In this document: positions 1 through 9,011 of the stretch, one piece after another
Layout of the letters: each line of letters opens with the position of its first letter
Position numbering within the stretch: the first letter of the stretch is position 1
Assembly (NCBI GenBank): GCA_023412175.1
Contig: JAEYOB010000222.1
Span: forward strand, 1-9,028
DNA from: Pseudomonadota bacterium
Lineage (GTDB): Bacteria; Pseudomonadota; Alphaproteobacteria; Azospirillales; Azospirillaceae
DNA: 9,028 bases
Direction: 5' to 3'
Position numbers and translations under genes: made by a program
Notes under the pieces: model-generated
The model's input: the letters and a program-made list of their open reading frames with translations, nothing else
Told to the model about the DNA's origin: nothing
The model's database searches: none

Positions 1-1175
1 AAGGCGTGCGTGAACAGGTGGAACATGGCCGCGCCGTAGGCCGAGACGCCGGCGGCGAAGAACATGTAGCCGAGCTGCGACATCGTCGAATAGGCGATGA
101 CGCGCTTGATGTCGAACTGGGTGAAGCCGATGGTCGCGGCGACGAACGCCGTGAAGGCGCCGACGACGGTGACCACCTCGAGCGCCACCGGCGCGTATTC
201 GAAGATCGGCGACAGGCGGCAGATAATGAACACGCCGGCGGTCACCATGGTGGCCGCGTGGATGAGCGCCGACACCGGGGTCGGGCCTTCCATGGCGTCC
301 GGCAGCCAGGTGTGCAGGCCGAGCTGCGCCGACTTGCCCATGGCGCCGACGAACAGCAGAAGGCAGGCCACGGTCAGCGCGTCGAACTGCCAGCTCAGGA
401 AGGTCAGCTTGGTGCCGACCAGCTCCGATGCCTTGGCGAAGACGACGTCGAACTGCAGCGAGCCGGTCAACACGAAGATCGCGAAGATGCCCAGAATGAA
501 GCCGAAATCGCCGACGCGGTTGACCAGGAAGGCCTTCATCGCGGCGTTGTTGGCCGAGGGCTTCTCGTACCAGAAGTTGATCAGCAGGTACGAGGCGAGA
601 CCGACGCCCTCCCAGCCGAAGAACATCTGCACGAAGTTGTCGGCGGTCACCAGCATCAGCATGAAGAAGGTGAACAGCGACAGGTACGCCTGGAAGCGCG
701 GCTTGTTGGGATCATCGGCCATGTAGCCGATGGAGTAGACGTGCACGCAGGCCGAGACGGTGTTGACCACCACCAGCATGACGGCGGTCAGCTGGTCGAT
801 GCGCAGCGCCCAGAACACGTCGAGCGAGCCCGACTGCATCCAGCGGAACAGCTCGAGCGTGCGCGGCGCGTTGCCGCCGGTCACCTGGAAGAACAGCACC
901 CAGGACAGGACCGCGGCCAGCACCACGGCACCGGCCGTGACGATCTGCGCCGTGCGGTCGCGCCAATCGGCCGGAGCCGCGGCGTGGTGGTCGTCGTGCG
1001 CGTGGTCGTCATGGCCATGGTCGTCGTGGCCGTGCGCGTCGTGATGATGGTCATGATGGCCATGGCCGGCGTGGGCGGCGCCCTTCGGCGCGCCGTTGTG
1101 GCCATAGGCGAACAGGCTGATCGATCCGGCGATGAGGAACGCCAGCAGCGGAAGGAATACGACAAGGACTTCCAT
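1..1175 (-). CDS. nuoL: NADH-quinone oxidoreductase subunit L, 5' part (runs off the left edge)
   Basis: Antiporter-like membrane subunit at the distal end of complex I, thought to form one of its proton channels. The first 391 codons are visible without a stop; the rest lies beyond the window (E. coli NuoL has 613 residues). ATG at 1175-1173 is preceded by GAGG at 1183-1186, seven bases away. Family residues are recognisable: Glu189 in GWEGVG (matching E. coli Glu144), Lys281 in MGKSAQ (Lys229), His306 in LIHAATM (His254), Lys357 in DIKRV (Lys305) and His386/His390 in FHLFTHA (His334/His338). Residues 3-23 form a first hydrophobic helix and about 78-97 a second. Between them lies a His/Asp-rich stretch at residues 35-64 that E. 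coli NuoL lacks; the 45- to 52-residue offset of the conserved sites is consistent with this insertion plus smaller indels. It follows nuoK by 9 bp, and nuoM should come next. The identification is secure. Confidence 0.97.
   Translation of the reverse strand, partial: MEVLVVFLPLLAFLIAGSISLFAYGHNGAPKGAAHAGHGHHDHHHDAHGHDDHGHDDHAHDDHHAAAPADWRDRTAQIVTAGAVVLAAVLSWVLFFQVTGGNAPRTLELFRWMQSGSLDVFWALRIDQLTAVMLVVVNTVSACVHVYSIGYMADDPNKPRFQAYLSLFTFFMLMLVTADNFVQMFFGWEGVGLASYLLINFWYEKPSANNAAMKAFLVNRVGDFGFILGIFAIFVLTGSLQFDVVFAKASELVGTKLTFLSWQFDALTVACLLLFVGAMGKSAQLGLHTWLPDAMEGPTPVSALIHAATMVTAGVFIICRLSPIFEYAPVALEVVTVVGAFTAFVAATIGFTQFDIKRVIAYSTMSQLGYMFFAAGVSAYGAAMFHLFTHA
990..1034 (-). repeat. Three tandem 15-bp units coding for His-x-His-Asp-Asp inside nuoL
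   Basis: Read on the minus strand, residues 48-62 of NuoL are [10 protein letters not shown] and HAHDD. The three consecutive 15-bp units differ at silent positions (CAC versus CAT) and at one Gly/Ala codon, and two more His codons follow. The units sit at the downstream end of a larger His/Asp-rich block at 984-1073. The silent differences suggest that the repeat is not very recent or that the protein sequence is maintained. The whole stretch stays in frame and does not disrupt nuoL. Confidence 0.85.
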
Positions 1176-1184
1176 GGCGCGGCC

Positions 1185-1493
1185 TCAGCCCCTCATCATG
1201 TTGATGTCTTCGACTCGGATCGAGCCGCGGTTGCGGAAGTAGACCACCAGGATGGCGAGGCCGATGGCCGCCTCGGCGGCGGCGACGGTCAGGATGATCA
1301 TCGAGAACACCTGACCGACCAGGTCGTTGAGGTACACCGAGAAGGCGATGAGGTTCAGGTTCACCGCGAGCAGCATCATCTCGATGGACATCAGGATGAT
1401 GATGACGTTCTTGCGGTTCAGGAAGATGCCGAAGATCCCGAGGGTGAACAGGATCGCGGCGACCGTCAGGTAATGACCGAGCCCGATTTCCAT
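1185..1493 (-). CDS. nuoK: NADH-quinone oxidoreductase subunit K
   Basis: Small membrane subunit of complex I (homologue of mitochondrial ND4L) that contributes to the proton path between NuoJ and NuoN. It has 102 residues, close to the usual 100, with three hydrophobic helices at about 7-25, 30-52 and 62-85. The two membrane-buried glutamates essential in the family are present: Glu38 in MSIEMML and Glu74 in AAAEAAIG, matching E. coli Glu36 and Glu72. The ATG at 1493 follows the nuoJ stop by only three bases, and AAGG at 1504-1507 inside nuoJ gives a Shine-Dalgarno at 10 bases. Its TGA stop at 1187-1185 is part of the nuoL Shine-Dalgarno. Nothing in it is odd. Confidence 0.98.
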   Translation of the reverse strand: MEIGLGHYLTVAAILFTLGIFGIFLNRKNVIIILMSIEMMLLAVNLNLIAFSVYLNDLVGQVFSMIILTVAAAEAAIGLAILVVYFRNRGSIRVEDINMMRG

Positions 1494-1496
1494 GAT

Positions 1497-2111
1497 TTAA
1501 ACGCCTTCTCCGGTCGGGACCTTGCGGATCGCTACCGTCTCTTCGCGGCGGCGGCTCAGCTGGGCCGAGATGTTCTGCTTGCGCACACCCTCGCGGCTGC
1601 GCAGCGTCAGCACGATGGCGCCGATCATGGCGACCAGCAGCACGATTCCCGACGCCTGGAACAGATACGCATAGTGGGTGTAGATGAGCTGCCCGAGCGC
1701 GCGGGTGTTGTTCACCTGATCGATGGCCGGGGTCGGGGCGCCCAGCGCCTGCGTCGCCGCCGGGGCCACCGCCCAGGCGCCGAGCACCACCGCCAGTTCG
1801 GCCAGCAGCACGAGGCCGATCAGCGCGCCGAACGGCATGTAGCGCATGGCGCCCTGTCGCAGCTCGCGGAAATTGATGTCGAGCATCATCACGACGAACA
1901 GGAACAGCACCGCGACGGCGCCCACATAGACGATGACCAGGATCATCGCCAGGAACTCCGCCCCCATCAGCACGCACAGGCCGGCGGCCTGGAAGAAGGC
2001 CAGGATGAGGTAGAGCACCGAGTGCACCGGGTTCCGCGCGGAGATGACCATCACGCCGGAGGCCACCAGGATGGCGGAGAAAAGGTAAAACGCCAGGACT
2101 TGAACAATCAT
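1497..2111 (-). CDS. nuoJ: NADH-quinone oxidoreductase subunit J
   Basis: Membrane subunit of complex I (homologue of ND6) in the connection between the quinone site and the antiporter-like subunits. It has 204 residues (184 in E. coli) and five hydrophobic segments at about 4-23, 29-49, 53-77, 93-115 and 148-170. The third helix carries the family signature VIVYVGAVAVLFLFVVMML (residues 59-77), the region that forms the pi-bulge helix in complex I structures. The motif NPVHSVLYL is at 27-35 and NTRALGQLIYTHYAYLFQ at 135-152. The charged tail from about residue 171 is probably extramembranous. The start is set at ATG 2111 because GGAGG (2122-2126) lies 10 bases upstream. A TTG 19 codons further upstream is less likely and would add a polar, unconserved extension. 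Confidence 0.97.
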   Translation of the reverse strand: MIVQVLAFYLFSAILVASGVMVISARNPVHSVLYLILAFFQAAGLCVLMGAEFLAMILVIVYVGAVAVLFLFVVMMLDINFRELRQGAMRYMPFGALIGLVLLAELAVVLGAWAVAPAATQALGAPTPAIDQVNNTRALGQLIYTHYAYLFQASGIVLLVAMIGAIVLTLRSREGVRKQNISAQLSRRREETVAIRKVPTGEGV

Positions 2112-2121
2112 TGTATCCCCG

Positions 2122-2126
2122 CCTCC
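2122..2126 (-). promoter_or_regulatory. Ribosome binding site of nuoJ
   Basis: GGAGG on the minus strand, 10 bases before ATG 2111. It fixes the nuoJ start and argues against the in-frame TTG at 2168. Confidence 0.8.
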
Positions 2127-2198
2127 GCGGTCGAGGTTTTTCCGTTCGTCATCGGGGCGTGAGGCCAAGCCCCCACCCCGTTATGGGCGATCGAGGGT

Positions 2199-2687
2199 TT
2201 ACCGGTAGGGCGCTTCGTTCGCAAGGTTGGCGGCGAGCAGGGCTTCCCAGCGGTCGCCGTTCGCCAGCAGCTTTTCCTTGTTGTAGAAGAGCTCTTCGCG
2301 GGTCTCCGTGGAGAACTCGAAATTCGGACCCTCGACGATGGCGTCCACCGGGCAGGCTTCCTGACAGAAGCCGCAGTAGATGCACTTCGTCATGTCGATG
2401 TCGTAGCGCGTCGTGCGGCGGCTGCCGTCCTCGCGCGGTTCGGCCTCGATGGTGATGGCCAGCGCCGGGCACACCGCTTCGCAGAGCTTGCACGCGATGC
2501 AGCGCTCTTCGCCGTTGGGGTAGCGGCGCAGCGCGTGCTCGCCCCGGAAGCGCGGGCTGATCGGGCCCTTCTCGAACGGGTAGTTCAGCGTGACCTTCGG
2601 CTTGAACATGTAGCTGAAGGTCAGGCTGAGGCCGCGCAGCAGCTCCACAAGGAAGAAACTGCGCGCCGTGCGGTCGAGGAATGCCAT
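2199..2687 (-). CDS. nuoI: NADH-quinone oxidoreductase subunit I, two 4Fe-4S ferredoxin-type subunit
   Basis: Peripheral-arm subunit (homologue of mitochondrial TYKY/NDUFS8) carrying clusters N6a and N6b, which pass electrons from NuoG toward NuoB and the quinone site. It has 162 residues, a usual length for alphaproteobacteria. Two CxxCxxCxxxCP motifs are complete: Cys63, 66, 69, 73 in [12 protein letters not shown] and Cys102, 105, 108, 112 in [12 protein letters not shown]. As in the family, the fourth cysteine of each motif normally serves the other cluster. An amphipathic N-terminus ([14 protein letters not shown], 11-24) precedes them and probably lies on the membrane near NuoH. ATG 2687 has AAGGAG at 2699-2704 with 11-base spacing. 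It is the only gene here with a sizeable gap on both sides (72 and 87 bp). Confidence 0.98.
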   Translation of the reverse strand: MAFLDRTARSFFLVELLRGLSLTFSYMFKPKVTLNYPFEKGPISPRFRGEHALRRYPNGEERCIACKLCEAVCPALAITIEAEPREDGSRRTTRYDIDMTKCIYCGFCQEACPVDAIVEGPNFEFSTETREELFYNKEKLLANGDRWEALLAANLANEAPYR

Positions 2688-2709
2688 GGCCTCTTCTTCT
2701 CCTTTTAGC

Positions 2710-2734
2710 CGCGGGGGCGGCCGGGGCCCCCGCG
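2710..2734 (-). other. GC-only hairpin in the nuoH-nuoI gap
   Basis: A perfect 9-bp inverted repeat, CGCGGGGGC and GCCCCCGCG, is separated by a 7-base loop. In the transcript it lies between the nuoH stop and the nuoI Shine-Dalgarno (2699-2704), ending five bases before it. No run of U follows on the minus strand (the next bases are GCTAAAAGG), so it does not look like an intrinsic terminator. It could affect mRNA processing or stability, or ribosome access to nuoI. Its function is unknown. Confidence 0.6.
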
Positions 2735-2759
2735 ATCCTTTCCCTTTGCGATCCGGGCC

Positions 2760-3770
2760 TTACTTCGGCAGCCAGCCGAAGGTGACGAGCACGCCGGCGG
2801 TCAACACCACCCAGGCCAGCGAGAACGGCAGGAACACTTTCCAGCCGAGGCGCATGAGCTGGTCGTAGCGGTAGCGCGGCACGGTCGCACGGACCCAGAT
2901 GAACACGAACAGGCAGAAGGCGATCTTCAGGGCGAACCAGACCACCCCGGGGATCCAGTTCAGCGGCGCGATGTCGAACGGCGGCAGCCAGCCGCCGAGG
3001 AACAGGATCGTGGTCATGGCGCTGACCAGGAACATGTTCGCATACTCGCCCAGGAAGAACAGCGCGTACGGGGCCGAGCTGTACTCCACCATGAAGCCGG
3101 CGACCAGCTCCGACTCGCCTTCCGGCAGGTCGAAGGGCGCGCGGTTCGTCTCGGCGAGGCCGGAGATGAAGAAGATCACGAACATCGGCAGCATCGGGAT
3201 GACGAACCACACCGTCTTCTGCGCCATGACGATGTCGGTCAGGTTCAGCGAGCCGACGATCAGCAGCACCGAGATGATGACGAAGCCCATGGAGACTTCG
3301 TAGGACACCATCTGCGCCGCCGAGCGCAGGCCGCCGAGGAAAGCGTAGCGCGAGTTCGACGCCCAGCCCGCGACGATGATGCCGTACACGCCGAGCGACG
3401 AGATGGCGAACAGGTACAGGATGCCGACGTTGATGTTGGTAAGCACCACACCGTAGTCGAACGGCACCACGGCCCAGCCCAGCAGGGCCAGGAAGAAGGT
3501 CATCATCGGCGCCAGATAGAACAGCGCGCGGTTGGCGCCGGCCGGCAACACCTGCTCCTTGGCAAACAGCTTGACGCCGTCGGCGAAGGGCTGCAGCAGG
3601 CCGAACGGGCCGACGATGTTCGGGCCCTGGCGCAGCTGCATGGCGCCCAGAACCTTGCGCTCGGCCAGCGTCATGAAGGCGACGCCGACCAGCAGCGGAA
3701 CGACGATCGCCAGGATCTTCAGCACGATGATGATCAGCGGCAGCAGGAAGCCGCTCCAAATCTCAGCCAT
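2760..3770 (-). CDS. nuoH: NADH-quinone oxidoreductase subunit H
   Basis: Membrane subunit of complex I (homologue of ND1) that forms the quinone entry channel together with NuoD and NuoB. It has 336 residues with about eight hydrophobic helices. Conserved cytoplasmic-side segments are present: [16 protein letters not shown] (36-51), the SYEVSMG stretch around Glu158, and the acidic loop [16 protein letters not shown] (206-221) followed by AGFMVEYSS (224-232), which lines the quinone cavity in the family. ATG 3770 lies inside the end of nuoG; the genes overlap by 8 bp (ATGGCTGA). AGGAGAGG at 3781-3788 provides the Shine-Dalgarno within nuoG. This arrangement suggests translation coupled to nuoG. 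It is followed by a 72-bp gap before nuoI. Confidence 0.98.
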   Translation of the reverse strand: MAEIWSGFLLPLIIIVLKILAIVVPLLVGVAFMTLAERKVLGAMQLRQGPNIVGPFGLLQPFADGVKLFAKEQVLPAGANRALFYLAPMMTFFLALLGWAVVPFDYGVVLTNINVGILYLFAISSLGVYGIIVAGWASNSRYAFLGGLRSAAQMVSYEVSMGFVIISVLLIVGSLNLTDIVMAQKTVWFVIPMLPMFVIFFISGLAETNRAPFDLPEGESELVAGFMVEYSSAPYALFFLGEYANMFLVSAMTTILFLGGWLPPFDIAPLNWIPGVVWFALKIAFCLFVFIWVRATVPRYRYDQLMRLGWKVFLPFSLAWVVLTAGVLVTFGWLPK

Positions 3771-5838
3771 GGGTGCCGGTCCTCTCCTGGGCGCTTTCCG
3801 CGGCGGTGGTCAGGAACGTCTCGGTGCAGCGCGCCATGGTGATCGAGGCGCGGCTGATCGGATCGGTCATGTAGAAGTTCGCGATCGGGCTGACGAACGG
3901 CGCCGGGTCGAGCGCGCCGGCGGAGCCGAACGCGCCCCACGGGGCCGGCGTCAGTCCGCCGATGTTACCGAACACCGGGTTCACTTGAACGAGACGGCGG
4001 CGCAGCTGGGTCAGGCTGTCGTAGGGCAGCGTGTGGCCGAGCTGCTCCGACAGGGCGCGGACGATCTTCCAGTCCTCGCGCGCCTCGCCGGGCGGGAACG
4101 TCGCCTGGCGGGCGAGCTGCGGCCGGCCCTCGGTGTTGACGTAGGTGGCGTTCTTCTCGGTGTAGGCGGCGCCCGGCAGGATCACGTCGGCGCGGCTGGC
4201 GCCGGCATCGCCGTGGTGGCCCTGGTAGACCACAAAGGCGCTGCCCAGCTTGGCCGTGTCGATCTCGTCGGCGCCCAGCAGGTAGACCACCTCGATCTCG
4301 CCCTTCGACGCGCCGTCCAGGATGCCGGCGACGCCGCGGCCGCCCTCGCCCGGTAGGAAGCCGATGTCGAGACCGCCGACGCGCGACGCCGCGGTGTGCA
4401 GCACGTTGAAGCCGTTCCAGTCGTCCTGGATCATGTTGGACGATGCGGCGAGCGCGCGGGCCGCCGCCTGGATCGCCGGACCGTCGGCGCGCTGGAAGGC
4501 GCCCTGCCCCAGGATCAGCATCGGCCGCTTGGCGTTCTTCAGGGCCTCGGCGAAATCGCCCTTGCCGTCGATCAGGTCCCGCAGCGCCGCCGGGCCGTTG
4601 CCGAGGTGGGTGTTCGGGTAGGTCAGGTCCACCTGCGGGCCGATGACGCCGACCTTGAGGCCGCCCATCAGGTAGCGCTTGCGGATGCGGGCGTTGACGA
4701 TGGCGCCTTCCCAACGCGGGTTGGTGCCGATCAGCAGGATGACGTCGGCCTTCTCGATGCCGGCGATCCCCGAGTTGAAGATGTAGCCGGCCCGCGCCGC
4801 GGCGTCGAAGCTGGCGCCGTCCTGGCGGCAGTCGATGTTCGCCGAGCCGAGCCCGGCCATCAGCTCCTTGAGCGCCAGCATGGACTCGGTGTCGGCCATG
4901 TCGCCGGCGATTGCGGCGATCTTCGAACCCGGCAGCCCCTTCACCTTGGCGGCGACGGCGGCGAAAGCCTCGGCCCAGGTGGCGGGCTGGAGCTTGCCGT
5001 TCCGGCGCACGTACGGACGGTCGAGGCGCTGGCGCTTCAGGCCGTCACAGGCGAAGCGGGTCTTGTCGCTGATCCACTCCTCGTTGACGTCCTCGTTGGT
5101 GCGGGGGATGACGCGCATCACCTCCGGACCGCGGGTGTCGACGCGGATGTTGGAACCGACGGCGTCCATCACGTCGATGGTCTCGGTCTTGCGCAGTTCC
5201 CACGGACGCGTGGTGAACGCGTACGGCTTGGAGGTCAGCGCGCCCACCGGGCACACGTCAGCGAGGTTGCCCGACAGTTCGGAGGCGATCGCCTTCTCGA
5301 CGAAGGTGGTGATCTCCATGTGCTCGCCGCGGCCGACGGCGCCGATGTCGGCGACGCCGCAGATCTCGTTCACGAAGCGGATGCAGCGGGTGCAGTGGAT
5401 GCAGCGGGTCATGATCGTCTTGATCAGCGGACCCATGTACTTGTCCTTGACCGCCCGTTTGTTCTCGCCATAGCGGCTGCGGTCGTACCCGTAGGCGACG
5501 GCCTGGTCCTGCAGATCGCACTCGCCGCCCTGATCGCAGATCGGGCAGTCGAGCGGATGGTTGATCAGCAGGAACTCCATCACGCCCCGGCGGGCCTTGT
5601 GCACGGTCTCGGTGTCGGTCTTGATCACCATGCCGTCGGCACAGGGCATGGCGCAGGAGGCCACCGGCTTCGGCGCCTTCTCCATCTCCACCAGGCACAT
5701 GCGGCAGTTGGCCGGCACGCTCAGGCGCTCGTGGTAGCAGAAACGCGGGATTTCGATACCGAGCTGCTCGCAAGCCTGGAGCACGGAGGTGCCCGGCTCG
5801 ACTTCGATCTCGATCCCGTCGATGGTCAGTTTCGGCAT
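3763..5838 (-). CDS. nuoG: NADH-quinone oxidoreductase subunit G, iron-sulfur subunit
   Basis: Largest peripheral-arm subunit (homologue of mitochondrial 75-kDa NDUFS1), relaying electrons from NuoF to NuoI. It has 691 residues. The N-terminal 2Fe-2S ferredoxin domain (about 1-78) binds N1b through Cys34, 45, 48 and 62. The N5 ligands are His94, Cys98, 101 and 107 in [14 protein letters not shown], the usual one-His, three-Cys set. The N4 ligands are Cys146, 149, 152 and Cys196 in DVCPVGA. The remainder has the molybdopterin-oxidoreductase fold, which carries no molybdenum cofactor in this family. After Cys196 there is no CxxC group in the following region, so the extra N7 cluster of E. coli and Thermus is absent, as in mitochondria and alphaproteobacteria. 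ATG 5838 has AAGGGAG at 5850-5856, which includes the last bases of the nuoF stop. It overlaps nuoH by 8 bp. Confidence 0.98.
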   Translation of the reverse strand: MPKLTIDGIEIEVEPGTSVLQACEQLGIEIPRFCYHERLSVPANCRMCLVEMEKAPKPVASCAMPCADGMVIKTDTETVHKARRGVMEFLLINHPLDCPICDQGGECDLQDQAVAYGYDRSRYGENKRAVKDKYMGPLIKTIMTRCIHCTRCIRFVNEICGVADIGAVGRGEHMEITTFVEKAIASELSGNLADVCPVGALTSKPYAFTTRPWELRKTETIDVMDAVGSNIRVDTRGPEVMRVIPRTNEDVNEEWISDKTRFACDGLKRQRLDRPYVRRNGKLQPATWAEAFAAVAAKVKGLPGSKIAAIAGDMADTESMLALKELMAGLGSANIDCRQDGASFDAAARAGYIFNSGIAGIEKADVILLIGTNPRWEGAIVNARIRKRYLMGGLKVGVIGPQVDLTYPNTHLGNGPAALRDLIDGKGDFAEALKNAKRPMLILGQGAFQRADGPAIQAAARALAASSNMIQDDWNGFNVLHTAASRVGGLDIGFLPGEGGRGVAGILDGASKGEIEVVYLLGADEIDTAKLGSAFVVYQGHHGDAGASRADVILPGAAYTEKNATYVNTEGRPQLARQATFPPGEAREDWKIVRALSEQLGHTLPYDSLTQLRRRLVQVNPVFGNIGGLTPAPWGAFGSAGALDPAPFVSPIANFYMTDPISRASITMARCTETFLTTAAESAQERTGTHG

Positions 5839-5849
5839 GGACCCTCGGG

Positions 5850-5854
5850 CTCCC

Positions 5855-5856
<2 letters not shown>
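5850..5856 (-). promoter_or_regulatory. Ribosome binding site of nuoG fused to the nuoF stop codon
   Basis: The minus strand reads TAAGGGAG, so the nuoF TAA (5857-5855) supplies the first two bases of AAGGGAG, 11 bases before ATG 5838. A ribosome ending nuoF would sit on the nuoG initiation site, consistent with coupled translation. Confidence 0.65.
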
Positions 5857-7150
<1,294 letters not shown>

Positions 7151-7159
7151 GCTCCAGGG

Positions 7160-7166
7160 CCCCCTT
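7160..7166 (-). promoter_or_regulatory. Probable ribosome binding site of nuoF fused to the nuoE stop codon
   Basis: The minus strand reads TAAGGGGG at the nuoE stop. AAGGGGG lies 9 bases before ATG 7150 and is a purine-rich but imperfect Shine-Dalgarno. A GGAG also occurs at 7152-7155 but is only one base from the ATG, too close to serve. Confidence 0.5.
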
Positions 7167-7794
7167 AGTCGTCGCCCTGCGCGGGCTCGCCCGCGAAGGC
7201 CTTCAGCGTGGTGAGGCCGCCCACCGGCTCGGACGAGCGGCGGCCGATCTGCGAGCCCGCCTTCGGCGTCTCGCCGCGCTTCAGCGCCTCGATGATCTGG
7301 TCCATCTGCTCGGCCCCGACGTCCTCGAAGAAATCGTCGCCGATCTGCACGATGGGGGCGTTGACACAGGCGCCCAGGCACTCCACCTCTCGCAGCGTGA
7401 ACTGACCGTCGTCGGTCGTCTCGCCCAGGCCGATGCCCAGCTTGGTCTCGCACGTCTTGACGACGTCATCCGAACCGCGCAGCCAGCACGGCGTCGTGGT
7501 GCACACCTGCACGATGTGCCGACCGACCGGGTTCAGGTTGTACATCGTGTAGAAGGTGGCGACCTCGTACACCCGGATGCGCGGCATCTTCAGCAGGTCG
7601 GCGACGTAGTCCATCGCGACGCGCGGCAGCCAGCCGGCGTTCTGGCGCTGGGCCAGATCGAGCAGCGGCATCACCGCGCTAGCCTGCCGGCCCTCGGGGT
7701 ACTTGGCGATGATCCTCTGCGCCCGGTCCATGAACTCGGGCGTGAAGGCGAAGTTCGCCGGCTCGGCGGCGTGGGTCTGAGCGGGCGCGCTCAT
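7165..7794 (-). CDS. nuoE: NADH-quinone oxidoreductase subunit E, 2Fe-2S subunit
   Basis: Thioredoxin-fold subunit (homologue of mitochondrial 24-kDa NDUFV2) that binds 2Fe-2S cluster N1a and pairs with NuoF in the NADH dehydrogenase module. It has 209 residues. The helical N-terminal half (about 18-90) contains the conserved [12 protein letters not shown] (75-86). The N1a ligands are Cys98 and Cys103 in CTTTPC and Cys139 and Cys143 in CLGAC. The C-terminal 35 or so residues after LKRG are polar and poorly conserved in the family. ATG 7794 overlaps the nuoD TGA as ATGA, and GGAG at 7805-7808 inside nuoD lies 10 bases upstream. The longer open frame reaching to 7920 is rejected because its first 42 residues only re-read nuoD in another frame. 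Confidence 0.98.
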   Translation of the reverse strand: MSAPAQTHAAEPANFAFTPEFMDRAQRIIAKYPEGRQASAVMPLLDLAQRQNAGWLPRVAMDYVADLLKMPRIRVYEVATFYTMYNLNPVGRHIVQVCTTTPCWLRGSDDVVKTCETKLGIGLGETTDDGQFTLREVECLGACVNAPIVQIGDDFFEDVGAEQMDQIIEALKRGETPKAGSQIGRRSSEPVGGLTTLKAFAGEPAQGDD

Positions 7795-9011
7795 CGATCG
7801 ATCTCTCCGAACACGATGTCCATGGAGGCGATGTTGGCCACCGCGTCGGCCAGCATGTGGCCCTTGGACATGAAGTCGATGCCTTGCAGGTGCGCGAAGC
7901 CGGGCGCCTTGATGTGGCACTTGTAAGGCTTGTTGGTGCCGTCCGACACGAGGTAGACGGCGAACTCGCCCTTGGGCGCCTCGATGGCGGTGTAGGTCTC
8001 GCCGGCCGGGACGTGGAAGCCCTCGGTGTAGAGCTTGAAGTGATGGATCAGCGATTCCATCGAGCGCTTCATCTCACCGCGCGGCGGCGGCGCGATCTTG
8101 CGGTCCTGGACGCGCACCGGGCCGTCCGGCATTTCCTTGATACACTGGCGGATGATGCGCAGCGACTGCGTCATCTCCTCCATGCGCACCAGATAGCGCG
8201 CCCAGCAGTCGCCGGTCAGGCCGACGGGCACGTCGAAGTCCATGCGGTCGTAGACCTCGTAGGGCTGCGCTTTGCGCAGGTCCCAGGCGACGCCCGAGCC
8301 GCGCAGCATCGGGCCGGTGAAGCCCCAGTCGAGCGCCTGCTCCTTGGTCACGATGCCGATGTCGACGGTGCGCTGCTTGAAGATCCGGTTCTCGGTCAGC
8401 AGCGTTTCGATGTCCGCCATGAACTTCGGGAATTTCTCGGTGTATTCCCAGATGTCGTCGGCAAGGCCGGCCGGCATGTCCCAGGCGACGCCGCCGACGC
8501 GGAAATAGTTGGCGTGCAGGCGAGCGCCGCAGACGCGCTCGTAGAACTCCATGAGGATCTCGCGTTCCTCGAACGCCCACAGCGACGGCGTGATGGCGCC
8601 GACGTCGAGCGCACCCGTCGTGATCGACAGCAGGTGGTTGAGGATGCGGGTGATCTCGGAGAACAGCACGCGGATGTACTGGGCGCGCTCAGGCGGCTTG
8701 ATGCCGAGCAGCTTCTCGACGCCCAGGACGTAGGCGTGCTCCATGCACATCGGCGACACGTAGTCGAGGCGGTCGAAGTACGGGGTCGCCTGGATGTAGG
8801 TCTTGTACTCGATCAGCTTCTCGGTGCCGCGGTGCAGCAGGCCGATGTGCGGATCGCAGCGCTCGACCACCTCGCCGTTCAGCTCCATCACCAGGCGCAG
8901 CACGCCGTGGGCCGCCGGGTGCTGCGGCCCGAAGTTCATGGTGTAGGGCTTGATCTGAGTCTTGCCGCCAGCCTGACCGGCGGCGGGGTGTGCGGACGTG
9001 GCGATGGTCAC
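7791..9011 (-). CDS. nuoD: NADH-quinone oxidoreductase subunit D, quinone-site subunit
   Basis: Peripheral subunit (homologue of mitochondrial 49-kDa NDUFS2, related to NiFe-hydrogenase large subunits) that forms the quinone reduction site with NuoB and NuoH. It has 406 residues and is not fused to NuoC, unlike in E. coli. [14 protein letters not shown] (27-40) carries His35, and [18 protein letters not shown] (77-94) carries Tyr84; these match the His and Tyr that contact the quinone headgroup in homologous structures. The C-terminus, [10 protein letters not shown], is the intact family ending. The start is GTG at 9011, with GGGAG at 9018-9022 six bases upstream. The frame remains open to the window edge, so a start further upstream cannot be strictly excluded. 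However, the residues after GTG already form a short unconserved leader. It overlaps nuoE by 4 bp. Confidence 0.97.
   Translation of the reverse strand: MTIATSAHPAAGQAGGKTQIKPYTMNFGPQHPAAHGVLRLVMELNGEVVERCDPHIGLLHRGTEKLIEYKTYIQATPYFDRLDYVSPMCMEHAYVLGVEKLLGIKPPERAQYIRVLFSEITRILNHLLSITTGALDVGAITPSLWAFEEREILMEFYERVCGARLHANYFRVGGVAWDMPAGLADDIWEYTEKFPKFMADIETLLTENRIFKQRTVDIGIVTKEQALDWGFTGPMLRGSGVAWDLRKAQPYEVYDRMDFDVPVGLTGDCWARYLVRMEEMTQSLRIIRQCIKEMPDGPVRVQDRKIAPPPRGEMKRSMESLIHHFKLYTEGFHVPAGETYTAIEAPKGEFAVYLVSDGTNKPYKCHIKAPGFAHLQGIDFMSKGHMLADAVANIASMDIVFGEIDR

Noticed and set aside
1051..1977. A 308-codon minus-strand open frame overlapping nuoJ, nuoK and nuoL in another frame
   Set aside because: It re-reads three genes with clear family signatures in a shifted frame; it is Arg/Pro/Gly-rich, as expected of GC-rich off-frame sequence.
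6..2162. A 718-codon open frame on the plus strand, antisense to nuoL, nuoK and nuoJ
   Set aside because: It is codon-aligned with the three sense genes, which all share one frame. Stops in that antisense frame require TTA, CTA or TCA codons in the sense genes, and these are rare in GC-rich DNA. The translation is compositionally skewed (His, Asp, Arg, Gly) with no recognisable domain.
2112..2168. N-terminal extension of NuoJ from a TTG at 2168
   Set aside because: ATG 2111 has a well-placed GGAGG, and the hydrophobic first helix begins right after it; the extension is polar and unlike the family.
2710..2734. Intrinsic transcription terminator between nuoH and nuoI
   Set aside because: The hairpin is strong, but no T run follows it on the transcribed minus strand, and the operon clearly continues.
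2149..3759. A 536-codon minus-strand open frame across nuoH and nuoI in another frame
   Set aside because: Off-frame reading of nuoH and nuoI, both of which are complete with all key motifs; its Arg/Ala/Pro-rich translation matches no family.
5146..5218. A possible N7 4Fe-4S site in NuoG after the N4 motif
   Set aside because: The region after Cys196 contains no CxxC or CxxxC cluster; its next cysteine (in RFACDGL) is isolated, so N7 is absent.
7791..7802. ATCG tetranucleotide repeat over the nuoD/nuoE junction
   Set aside because: Less than three full units, partly forced by the ATGA overlap and coding sequence; too short to be a convincing slippage or regulatory element.
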